DNA from: Bacteroidales bacterium
GTDB lineage: Bacteria > Bacteroidota > Bacteroidia > Bacteroidales > Tenuifilaceae
Assembly (NCBI GenBank): GCA_008933525.1
Contig: WBUV01000261.1
Coordinates: 1 to 5,337 of the forward strand
DNA: 5,337 nt
Reading direction: 5' to 3'
Within the stretch, counting starts at the first letter, position 1; every line of letters begins with the position of its first letter. The notes under the pieces were generated by a model. That model did not search any database. It saw only the letters and a program-made list of their open reading frames with translations, and had not been told where the DNA came from. Of this stretch, positions 1 through 5,337 are shown one piece after another. The position numbers were made by a program, and so were the translations under genes.

Positions 1-1
1 G

Positions 2-304
2 GAAAATACTGTTCGCCTTGTTCAGGAAATAAATGCAGCGAATGTGGAGCAGCGTGCAGGTAGCGAGCAGGTAAATATGGCCATCCAGGATCTAAATATT
101 CAAACTCAACGCACAGCCTCTGCTGCGGAAGAACTGACTAACCAAGCTCTAGCATTGAAGAAAAATTCGGCTGTTCTGATTAAGAACGTTAGTTTTTTTC
201 ACTTCGAAACTTCACGCGCGAAGCAAAATGTGTTTCATAAGGTAAATTATCGCCATATTGAGGATTCTTTAAAGGAAAAGGAGAGTGAATACGTAGAATA
301 CTAA
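2..304 (+). CDS. Methyl-accepting chemotaxis protein, C-terminal fragment (5' end outside window)
   Basis: The reading frame is open from base 2 and ends at the TAA at 302-304, giving the last 100 residues of a protein that starts upstream. Visible residues 1-55 are a long amphipathic helix rich in Q, N, A and E. They match the C-terminal return helix of the chemoreceptor signalling coiled coil, with runs such as LVQEINAAN, EQRAGSEQVN and TASAAEELTNQA. The AAEEL segment (residues 41-45) resembles a CheR/CheB methylation site, with E43 and E44 as the candidate pair. The conserved hairpin tip that binds CheA and CheW, the ligand-binding domain and the membrane segments would all lie upstream. 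After the helix comes an aromatic stretch (SFFHFE, residues 64-69) and a charged tail of about 30 residues ending EYVEY. No NWETF-type CheR-binding pentapeptide is seen. Chemoreceptor identity is well supported; the ligand cannot be told. A GTG at 44 is internal to the gene and is not a start. Confidence 0.9.
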   Translation, partial: ENTVRLVQEINAANVEQRAGSEQVNMAIQDLNIQTQRTASAAEELTNQALALKKNSAVLIKNVSFFHFETSRAKQNVFHKVNYRHIEDSLKEKESEYVEY

Positions 305-327
305 GTATACAGCTACTTGGTTAAGCA

Positions 328-858
328 ATGGATTTTTATAGTATCGAACACCTGAGAACTGGAACTGTTAGGCAGCAGAATGCCTACAATGTGCTCAACA
401 AACACTCAGTTTTTTATAAGTTAAAGGAATTTTCCCCAATTCTTGTCGGATCTATACCAATTAATATCGATATCAAAACTAGCGATTTGGATATTATTTG
501 TTGCTGGAAGAATAAATATCAGTTTGCATCTACGTTGACTATGTGCTTTGGACATGAAAGGGGCTTCGCTCTCTCTGAAAAAATAATCAGAAACAAAGAA
601 GTGATTATTGCCCGTTTTTCGACTAACAGTTTTAACATAGAGATATTCGGACAGGATAAACCCACATATTTGCAAAATGGCTACCTTCACATGATTATTG
701 AACACAAAATTTTAATTGAAAAAGGAGAGGATTTCCGTTTGCAAGTTATTCAGTTGAAGGAACAAGGCTATAAAACTGAACCAGCATTTGCGCATTTGCT
801 TAATTTGAGTGGTGATCCTTATGATGAACTTCTAAAGTTTAAAAATTATGGAGAGTAA
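328..858 (+). CDS. DUF4269 family protein, nucleotidyltransferase-like
   Basis: This 176-residue protein matches the whole-length pattern of the DUF4269 family as I recall it: an N-terminal RQQNAYNVL helix, then VGSIPINIDI and SDLDIIC, a central NIEIFGQ, and a C-terminal LKEQGYKTEPAFA followed by GDPYDELL. The pattern G41-S42, then D53-x-D55, then E105 in a beta-strand-like context resembles the GS...DxD...D/E metal and nucleotide site of the polymerase-beta-type nucleotidyltransferase fold. Catalysis is therefore plausible but is inference; the family has no assigned reaction that I know of. No signal peptide or membrane segment is seen, so it is probably cytoplasmic. The ATG at 328 is the first possible start, because an in-frame TAA lies at 322-324. 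No Shine-Dalgarno is evident. It starts 23 nt after the chemoreceptor stop and its last 11 nt overlap the next gene, so cotranscription is likely at least with the downstream gene. Family confidence is high; function is unknown. Confidence 0.85.
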   Translation: MDFYSIEHLRTGTVRQQNAYNVLNKHSVFYKLKEFSPILVGSIPINIDIKTSDLDIICCWKNKYQFASTLTMCFGHERGFALSEKIIRNKEVIIARFSTNSFNIEIFGQDKPTYLQNGYLHMIIEHKILIEKGEDFRLQVIQLKEQGYKTEPAFAHLLNLSGDPYDELLKFKNYGE

Positions 859-1564
859 ACTAAAAACGCTTGGTGTTGCAGGGTCATTTGCAATTTATTT
901 TTCAGCTGCGCTGTTAATGTTTTTATTAACCAAGTATGCTATTCCTTTTATGAGTTCGGTTACTGGACAGGAAACAGTTCTTTTTTGGTTTATAATTGCG
1001 GGCCTTGGTGTTTTTCTGCCGTTGATTATTACTGGATATTTTATACTAAAATCCGAAGGGTGTTTATTGTCCAAAGAAACACTGCGTGATCGATTACGCT
1101 TTAAAAAAGTTACTAAAAGTGACCTTTGGTGGAGTTTTGGTGGATTGTTGCTGGTTTTATTGATTAGTGGTGCCTTGATGAAACTTATGGTTTTACTCTT
1201 AGGCGAGTTCGACCATACTCCTGCATTTATGGCATTTGAGCCGTTATCCACTGGGCGATACTGGCTGCTTGCGGTTTGGTTACCTTACTGGATTTTGAAT
1301 ATTCTAGGTGAGGAGTTTCTTTGGAGGGGAGTAATGCTGCCGCGTCAGGAAGTAGCCTTTGGAAAATATACCTGGGTATTACATGGCTTTGGCTGGGGTA
1401 TTTTTCATGTTGCTTTTGGTTGGCAATTACTTATAACCCTAATGCCGTTAATGTTTATTCAATCCTACATTGTTCAGAAAACTAAGAACTCTTGGACTGG
1501 GGTTATCATGCATGGTGGTATTAATGGTCCAAGCTTTATTGCAATTTCTTTTGGTTTAATTTAG
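848..1564 (+). CDS. CPBP family intramembrane glutamic endopeptidase (Abi/type II CAAX protease-like)
   Basis: This 238-residue protein is strongly hydrophobic, with about six to seven candidate membrane segments near residues 9-28, 44-67, 94-118, 138-154, 175-190, 192-208 and 216-238. The C-terminal half carries the CPBP (Abi) motifs: E155-E156-x-x-x-R160 (GEEFLWRG), an aromatic residue four before a histidine (W183 to H187 in WGIFH), and H222-x-x-x-N226 (HGGIN). In Rce1-type enzymes these residues form the intramembrane catalytic site, so all key residues appear present. Relatives process prenylated proteins in eukaryotes; in bacteria they are linked to bacteriocin self-immunity, peptide maturation or signal proteolysis. 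The substrate here is unknown, and no CAAX protein or bacteriocin gene is visible nearby. The ATG at 848 is the first start after an in-frame TAA at 833-835, so the 11-nt overlap with the DUF4269 gene is genuine and suggests translational coupling. The gene is followed by a strong hairpin. Confidence 0.9.
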   Translation: MESKLKTLGVAGSFAIYFSAALLMFLLTKYAIPFMSSVTGQETVLFWFIIAGLGVFLPLIITGYFILKSEGCLLSKETLRDRLRFKKVTKSDLWWSFGGLLLVLLISGALMKLMVLLLGEFDHTPAFMAFEPLSTGRYWLLAVWLPYWILNILGEEFLWRGVMLPRQEVAFGKYTWVLHGFGWGIFHVAFGWQLLITLMPLMFIQSYIVQKTKNSWTGVIMHGGINGPSFIAISFGLI

Positions 1565-1583
1565 GTGAAGTGATAAAAATAGC

Positions 1584-1618
1584 AAAGCGCATGGTCTAGA
1601 AATAAGAACATGCGCTTT
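1584..1618. terminator. Probable bidirectional terminator between convergent genes
   Basis: A perfect 10-bp inverted repeat, AAAGCGCATG at 1584-1593 and CATGCGCTTT at 1609-1618, encloses a 15-nt loop. It lies 19 nt after the CPBP gene stop and 18 nt before the stop-codon end of the convergent receptor gene. On the plus strand it is followed by the T-rich ATTATTTATGTTTTT; on the minus strand it is followed by GCTATTTTTAT. Its position and symmetry fit a shared intrinsic terminator. The T tracts are interrupted and the loop is fairly long, so termination strength is uncertain. Confidence 0.75.
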
Positions 1619-1636
1619 ATTATTTATGTTTTTGCG

Positions 1637-4084
1637 TTAGAAGGCTCCGCCGCCTTTGAAACTTGCGTCATCGGCACGACCGCGATTTTTGTTTTGGAAA
1701 TTGTTGAATCGGTACGAAAAGTTTAGCATAACAACAGGCCCTTCTCCCCGAACAGTATAGTTATTGTCGAAAGTTGGGCTATCAAAATTGATGTTAAGCT
1801 TTACTGAGTCAAAAATATTCCGAACGCTTACCCCAATGCTACCCTTGCCTTTCATTATAGGTTGATTCACCGCTAGGTTTGCCACGTAGAAACCCGACAC
1901 ATCGCCATTTGCATCAACACTTGCCGCTCTATAGTAACCTACGGCTTGTATTCTTGTTCCCCATTTTAGGTTGAAATTTGAAACCACTCTGGCATCCCAA
2001 GTGTTTGTTTCTTTTTCGTTCTCGGTGGAGTTTACCAAAGTGTTCAGTTTAAAATGGTAGATATTTGCCCCTGTACTTAGTTGCCACCACTTGGCTATTT
2101 TGAAATCCAATCCAATTTCCTCGCCAAATGCAACTTGCTGATTCGCATTGGTTAGTTGGTGGATCATAATTCCATCGTTGCGCATTGTACGAATAGGGGT
2201 GAATACGTTGGTTGTGTTTCGGTAATAGCTTTGTGCCGATATTGTAACCTTTGATAAAACAACTCTGTAGTTAAACTCATAAGCATCTGTAAATTCAGGT
2301 TTCATATATGGGCTTCCCATGAAAATATTATTGGGATCGACATATTGAGGAATATCATTTAGCAAAAATGGCATTGGACGGTTTATTCGTCGGCTATAGC
2401 TTAGTTGTAGTTGGTGCTTTTTATTTAATTCTTTTGATAGATGTACACTAGGATACAGCATGAATTTCGAGTAAACAATTGGCTCGGTTGAGTTGGAATT
2501 TTTAATTTCTCTGTCGAAATACTCTGTTCGTGCACCAACTTGATAGCCAATATCCCAGATCTTATTTGAGTATGTAGCGTATCCAGAATAAATGGAGTTC
2601 CTGTACTGTAAGTTATAGGTGTAATCAGTGTTTATGCTCCAGCTATCTGTGTTAACATCATAATTTTGGAAGAAGTAATCCTCATCTCTATCCTCATACC
2701 TAAACTGAGCGCCAGCCTCAAGAGTTCCTTGTTTAATTGGTTGTTTGTAATCTAAGTTAACTCTGTAGTTGAAGTTGTAATCGTCTTTCTGATATTTTAA
2801 TTTCGAAGCAATAGTGGTTTCAACAAACTTATCGTCAGTAAACATGTGGTTTAGGGAGTTCTTGTCGGAACCATTCCAGCTGAAGAAAGTTCCCGAAATA
2901 GATATGTTGTGATTCTCTTTGAATTTGTGGGTGAAGTCTGCATTCGCTCCGGTTACAAAGCCCGAAACATCGTTTAGATTTCGAGATGTACTATAATTAT
3001 CGGTGGAGTAAGATATGTTCCAGTTGTGTATATCGGAGTTTACTCCTCTGTCGTAGCTTTGATTTCCTAGGTTTCCGGAAAAAGACATTGAATTTTTATC
3101 GTTGATATCAATATCAACTCCGCCCTTAAAACTTAAATTGTAGTTTTGATTGAATTGTAATCCACTTTGAAGGAATTTAATAGTATCATTATTAAGCATT
3201 GTCCGATTATTCATATCGAGACTGCTTTCGAAGTTATTGTCGGACAAATCGACCCCACCAAAGAAATTCACTTTTTTTACTCTGTAATTCAAAAGTACAT
3301 TTCCAGTACGTTTGTGCGTATTTCCGTAGGCTAAGCTAACATTTCCATTTAGCCCCAGCATCTTATCCTTTTGCATTATAACGTTGATGATTCCAGCCTG
3401 TCCGTCGGATTCGTACTTTGCCGAGGGGTTTGTAATTACCTCAATTTGTTTTACTGCGGCTGCAGGTATTTGTTTAAGCGCATCGCTTCCTTTTAACACT
3501 GAGGGCTTTCCATCAATTAAAACTATAAAGTCGGAACTGCCTCTCAGCGTAACATTTCCTTGTGGATCGACTTGAACTGAAGGCGTGTTTTCCAAAGCAG
3601 TTGCGGCGGTTCCCCCTTTTGCAGTTAAGTCTTTATCAACATTAATAACTCTTTTGTCGATTTTGTACTCAACTCTTGACCTTTCGGCTGCCACAATTAC
3701 GCCTTCTAACTCAAGGCTTGCAGGTTTGAGACCGATTTCTCCAACATTCACTGTTAATCTACGGCTCGAAATACTAATTTTTTCTGTCTCCTTCTTTTCG
3801 AATCCAACAAAGTTTACCTGAATGTAGTACTCCCCAGGGTTAAGTCCTGTAATCTTAAAATTTCCATCGATGTCGGTAATGGTTCCAGTAACTAGCGTTG
3901 AGTCTTTAGCCGAGTAAATAGCTATGCTAGCATACTCTACTGGCATTTTTGTTTCTTGGTCGATAACTTTTCCTGAGATTGAGGTTGCGGCAGTCTCTAT
4001 CAATGCTTTATTTGCATTTAGGTTCATGGCTGTAGCTGTAAGAAATATGATAACAGCCATAAGTTTTGAAATAGTTCTATTCAT
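1637..4084 (-). CDS. Outer-membrane beta-barrel protein, TonB-dependent-receptor-like, with carboxypeptidase-regulatory-like domain
   Basis: This 815-residue outer-membrane protein probably binds or imports an unidentified substrate. A signal peptide covers about residues 1-24 (hydrophobic AVIIFLTATAM core, likely cut near LNA-N). Residues 34-119 form a carboxypeptidase-regulatory-like domain (ISGKVID, VEYASIAIY, TDIDGNFKI, PGEYYIQVNFVGF). A TonB-box-like LEGVIVAA follows at 126-133. A plug domain spans about 137-240, marked by LENTPSVQVD, VTLRGSSDFIVLIDGKP and IEVITNPSAKYESDGQAGIINVI. The rest is beta barrel, ending in an aromatic closing strand (VMLNFSYRF, 785-793) and a 22-residue polar tail ending GGGAF. 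This layout is that of the Bacteroidota 'outer membrane beta-barrel family' (OMP_b-brl_3 type) rather than SusC, and no SusD partner is adjacent. The ATG is the first start after an in-frame stop at 4097-4099. The terminator at 4213-4240 separates it from the upstream GNAT gene, so it probably has its own promoter in 4085-4212; I could not identify one. The substrate cannot be inferred. Confidence 0.92.
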   Translation of the reverse strand: MNRTISKLMAVIIFLTATAMNLNANKALIETAATSISGKVIDQETKMPVEYASIAIYSAKDSTLVTGTITDIDGNFKITGLNPGEYYIQVNFVGFEKKETEKISISSRRLTVNVGEIGLKPASLELEGVIVAAERSRVEYKIDKRVINVDKDLTAKGGTAATALENTPSVQVDPQGNVTLRGSSDFIVLIDGKPSVLKGSDALKQIPAAAVKQIEVITNPSAKYESDGQAGIINVIMQKDKMLGLNGNVSLAYGNTHKRTGNVLLNYRVKKVNFFGGVDLSDNNFESSLDMNNRTMLNNDTIKFLQSGLQFNQNYNLSFKGGVDIDINDKNSMSFSGNLGNQSYDRGVNSDIHNWNISYSTDNYSTSRNLNDVSGFVTGANADFTHKFKENHNISISGTFFSWNGSDKNSLNHMFTDDKFVETTIASKLKYQKDDYNFNYRVNLDYKQPIKQGTLEAGAQFRYEDRDEDYFFQNYDVNTDSWSINTDYTYNLQYRNSIYSGYATYSNKIWDIGYQVGARTEYFDREIKNSNSTEPIVYSKFMLYPSVHLSKELNKKHQLQLSYSRRINRPMPFLLNDIPQYVDPNNIFMGSPYMKPEFTDAYEFNYRVVLSKVTISAQSYYRNTTNVFTPIRTMRNDGIMIHQLTNANQQVAFGEEIGLDFKIAKWWQLSTGANIYHFKLNTLVNSTENEKETNTWDARVVSNFNLKWGTRIQAVGYYRAASVDANGDVSGFYVANLAVNQPIMKGKGSIGVSVRNIFDSVKLNINFDSPTFDNNYTVRGEGPVVMLNFSYRFNNFQNKNRGRADDASFKGGGAF

Positions 4085-4113
4085 AACTACTAAATTTTAA
4101 ATGTTTTTTTTAT

Positions 4114-4123
4114 AATTCGAATT
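4114..4123. repeat. 10-bp perfect palindrome upstream of the outer-membrane receptor gene
   Basis: AATTCGAATT is a perfect palindrome ending 30 nt before the receptor ATG, in the 175-nt gap (4085-4259). Its position could suit an operator or a 5'-UTR element, but in AT-rich DNA a 10-bp palindrome can occur by chance. Apart from this, the interrupted palindrome at 4172-4184 and the terminator at 4213-4240, I see nothing distinct in the gap. No clear TAnnTTTG promoter element is present on the minus strand here. Confidence 0.25.
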
Positions 4124-4171
4124 GCTTACACTATGAGACTGTGAAAATTTTTATCCGTTGCATTATTTTGG

Positions 4172-4184
4172 TCTATTTAATAGA
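4172..4184. repeat. Interrupted palindrome TCTATT-T-AATAGA upstream of the receptor gene
   Basis: Two 6-nt half-sites, TCTATT at 4172-4177 and AATAGA at 4179-4184, are mirrored around one base. The site lies about 90-100 nt upstream of the receptor start and downstream of the preceding gene's terminator, where a regulator could act on the receptor promoter. Only the symmetry is seen; a regulatory role is a guess. Confidence 0.2.
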
Positions 4185-4212
4185 TTTTAACCCTAGTGCT
4201 AAAATGTGTTAC

Positions 4213-4240
4213 AAAAAAAGGCTGAGAGAACTCAGCCTTT
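4213..4240 (-). terminator. Intrinsic terminator of the tandem-GNAT gene
   Basis: Read on the minus strand, a stem GGCTGAG / CTCAGCC (plus-strand positions 4220-4226 and 4231-4237) closes a 4-nt TTCT loop. An additional AAA/TTT pairing at 4217-4219 and 4238-4240 extends the stem to 10 bp. The transcript then runs into seven consecutive Ts (4219 down to 4213). It begins 19 nt after the GNAT stop codon. This is a textbook Rho-independent terminator and implies that the downstream receptor gene is transcribed separately. Confidence 0.9.
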
Positions 4241-4259
4241 AACTATAATAAAAGTCAAT

Positions 4260-5117
4260 CTATATAAGTTTCTTTACCATTTCGAACTGTTTTCCCTTAA
4301 GTAAGATTCCGTTTTTTGCCAATAAGTTAGTAATTGCATCACAGGAAATGTCGGAGTTGATAAGTTTTATGCTGATGTAGTTATTCCTTTTGATTAACTC
4401 TTTAAGGATTGAATTCCCAACTCCATTTCCTCTGTGATTTCTGTTAATAGCAATTTGTGTAATATCACCGGTCGAAGGCTCAATAATCCCATATCCAACC
4501 AAAGTATTATCCTTTTTCGCGCCAATTACAACAAAATCTTCAGCCTTTCGATTTATTGCCTCAAAGCTATTTTGCCACGAAGGGGCAAAGTCCCAACAAC
4601 CAGTAAAATCATCTAAATCTTTAAGGCTAATCTCAGAAATAGAGTAATCTTTATTGGCCGACTTGCTGTATGGCGTTAAATCTTTCACCTGCTGTACAAA
4701 GTAGTTGAACTCCCGCGTAACTTCAAAACCTTGCTTTTTGTAAACCGATACAGCGCTAGTGTTGTGCTGAAGCACTTCCAGTAAGTACTGTTCAATTCCT
4801 GTTTTAATTAGAAATGGGATCGACTCATTGAAAACCTTTGAGGCTAATCCTTGCCCTCGATACTCTTTGATAGTTCCAGTACCAGTGTCGTAGGCTGTTT
4901 TTACTCCGTTGTAAGTGCCAATACCGTTAAAAGTAAAGCTCACTAAAACCCCATTGTCGAATGCTCCAAACGATAATTCGGGGACAAATCCCCTGCGATG
5001 CAGCATTTTCGCTAATTCAGTTTTATCCGGTTGAATTTCGTATTCGGCGAATGCTCGGGCAAATGCTTCGAAAAGGGAACTGAATTCAAAACCTATAAGT
5101 GATTTAATTTCAAACAT
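4260..5117 (-). CDS. Tandem-domain GNAT family N-acetyltransferase
   Basis: This 285-residue soluble protein has two GNAT folds, predicted to transfer acetyl from acetyl-CoA to an amine. The N-terminal domain (about 1-143) has the acetyl-CoA pyrophosphate loop R87-x-x-G90-x-A92 in EYRGQGLA, followed by the late GNAT signature N119-x-x-A122-x-x-x-Y126-x-x-x-G130-F131. The C-terminal domain (about 157-285) has its own loop R229-x-x-G232-x-G234 in HRGNGVG after the strand DITQIAI. It lacks an evident Y...GF end motif; LLAKNGILLKG near 265-275 is the closest counterpart. The first domain therefore looks fully equipped, while the second keeps the cofactor loop but is more diverged and may be structural or bind CoA. 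The substrate is unknown. The start is firm because an in-frame TGA lies at 5133-5135, five codons upstream. No Shine-Dalgarno is seen. The gene ends in its own terminator and has a candidate promoter about 40 nt upstream, so it is probably monocistronic. Confidence 0.9.
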   Translation of the reverse strand: MFEIKSLIGFEFSSLFEAFARAFAEYEIQPDKTELAKMLHRRGFVPELSFGAFDNGVLVSFTFNGIGTYNGVKTAYDTGTGTIKEYRGQGLASKVFNESIPFLIKTGIEQYLLEVLQHNTSAVSVYKKQGFEVTREFNYFVQQVKDLTPYSKSANKDYSISEISLKDLDDFTGCWDFAPSWQNSFEAINRKAEDFVVIGAKKDNTLVGYGIIEPSTGDITQIAINRNHRGNGVGNSILKELIKRNNYISIKLINSDISCDAITNLLAKNGILLKGKQFEMVKKLI

Positions 5118-5154
5118 AATTGTACTATTTTGTCAGTTGGAGTAATAAAAATAA

Positions 5155-5184
5155 CAAAAGTTTAAATGCATTCGAGATTTTCAA
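5155..5184 (-). promoter_or_regulatory. Candidate Bacteroidota-type promoter for the GNAT gene
   Basis: On the minus strand, TTG (plus-strand 5184-5182) is followed by 19 nt and then AACTTTTG (5162-5155). This agrees with the Bacteroidota primary sigma consensus TTG-n19-TAnnTTTG except for the first T of the -7 box. Transcription would begin near 5148, leaving a leader of about 30 nt before the ATG at 5117. It is the only spacing-correct match I found in this gap. It was found by eye in AT-rich DNA, so chance agreement is possible. Confidence 0.4.
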
Positions 5185-5206
5185 GCGATAATCTACTTAA
5201 ACTTTT
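5156..5206. repeat. Inverted repeat with arms at both ends of the candidate GNAT promoter
   Basis: AAAAGTTTAA at 5156-5165 and TTAAACTTTT at 5197-5206 are perfect 10-bp inverted copies 31 nt apart. Inside lies a smaller pair, AGATT at 5175-5179 and AATCT at 5190-5194, with a 10-nt loop. The left arm overlaps the candidate -7 box and the right arm lies just upstream of the candidate -33 box. Each outer arm has only one G or C, so as RNA the stem would be weak; as DNA the arms could be two operator half-sites. Confidence 0.4.
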
Positions 5207-5239
5207 TTAATTGTGAGAGGTATTATTTCAAAGATTATT

Positions 5240-5249
5240 GCTAATTAGC
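5240..5249. repeat. 10-bp perfect palindrome in the divergent intergenic region
   Basis: GCTAATTAGC is a perfect palindrome 67 nt upstream of the plus-strand start at 5317 and upstream of the candidate GNAT promoter. It could be an operator in this divergent gap, but only its symmetry supports that. The remaining stretch, 5250-5316, contains a run of eight Ts at 5254-5261 and AT-rich sequence, with no convincing promoter. Confidence 0.25.
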
Positions 5250-5316
5250 CTCGTTTTTTTTGTTTCTAAGAAATTTGATGCTTAAATTTATAAATCAAAC
5301 TTAAAATTTAAAGGAA

Positions 5317-5337
5317 ATGAAAATAAAACTATTATTG
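5317..5337 (+). CDS. Start of an unidentified gene, truncated by the window end
   Basis: An ATG at 5317 opens seven codons reading MKIKLLL, which run off the window in frame. An in-frame TAA at 5302-5304 makes this the first possible start. The leader is A-rich with AAAGGAA directly before the ATG, typical of Bacteroidota, although AGG is only 2 nt from the ATG and too close for a standard Shine-Dalgarno. A basic residue pair followed by leucines looks like the beginning of a signal peptide, so an exported protein is possible. Nothing more can be said about its function. It is divergent from the GNAT gene. Confidence 0.5.

Noticed and set aside
421..705. Minus-strand open frame of 94 codons
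   Set aside because: It lies wholly inside the DUF4269 gene on the opposite strand, and the product resembles no family. The plus-strand frame carries clear conserved motifs.
895..1251. Minus-strand open frame of 118 codons
   Set aside because: It is antisense to the CPBP gene's membrane segments, has no recognisable domain, and is an expected by-product of that frame.
328..1564. Toxin-antitoxin or phage-defence (abortive infection) system
   Set aside because: The name Abi for CPBP proteins comes from a loose historical link, and DUF4269 is not a known toxin or antitoxin family. Without conserved context or mobile-element signs this is not supported.
3384..3821. Two plus-strand open frames (3384-3575 and 3585-3821)
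   Set aside because: Both are antisense to the plug and regulatory-like domains of the receptor gene, whose own frame is strongly supported.
4434..4616. Plus-strand open frame of 60 codons
   Set aside because: It is antisense to the second GNAT domain and has no supporting motif.
5111..5118. Minus-strand TATGTTTG matching the TAnnTTTG promoter box
   Set aside because: It overlaps the GNAT start codon itself, so transcription would begin inside the gene; the match is a coincidence of the first codons.
5197..5208. Right arm of the inverted repeat plus its T run, read as a plus-strand terminator
   Set aside because: No plus-strand gene ends upstream of it, and the stem has only one G-C pair per outer arm, so it is unlikely to work as an intrinsic terminator.
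5270..5277. GAAATTTG as a -7 box for the gene starting at 5317
   Set aside because: It matches five of six defined bases but has no TTG at the required 19-21 nt upstream; the nearest TTG (5238-5240) is 29 nt away.

Overview
The window (about 5.3 kb, AT-rich) looks like chromosomal DNA from a Bacteroidota bacterium. The main evidence is the large minus-strand outer-membrane protein, which has the carboxypeptidase-regulatory-like domain, plug and beta-barrel layout typical of that phylum. Start codons also lack convincing Shine-Dalgarno sequences and sit behind A/T-rich leaders. The chemoreceptor fragment at the left edge points to a motile or chemotactic member. A marine or anaerobic Bacteroidales/Marinilabiliales-type organism is possible, but that is inference.

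Layout: on the plus strand, the 3' end of a methyl-accepting chemotaxis protein gene (2-304) is followed 23 nt later by a DUF4269 nucleotidyltransferase-like gene (328-858). That gene overlaps by 11 nt a CPBP-family (Abi/type II CAAX protease) membrane protein gene (848-1564). A strong hairpin at 1584-1618 separates these from a convergent minus-strand gene for an 815-residue TonB-receptor-like outer-membrane protein (1637-4084). Upstream of that gene on the same strand is a tandem-GNAT acetyltransferase gene (4260-5117), which ends in its own intrinsic terminator (4213-4240), so the two are probably separate transcripts. The 199-nt gap at 5118-5316 lies between divergent genes. It holds a candidate Bacteroidota-type promoter for the GNAT gene, a 10-bp inverted repeat whose arms lie at the two ends of that promoter, and a 10-bp palindrome. 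The first seven codons of another plus-strand gene begin at 5317.

How the genes relate: the DUF4269 and CPBP genes are the only pair with a physical sign of coupled expression. The others look like independent housekeeping or accessory functions (chemosensing, outer-membrane uptake or binding, small-molecule or protein acetylation). I see no CRISPR array, tRNA, rRNA, insertion sequence, phage gene or recognisable defence locus, and no strong case for an undescribed system. The findings are modest leads.
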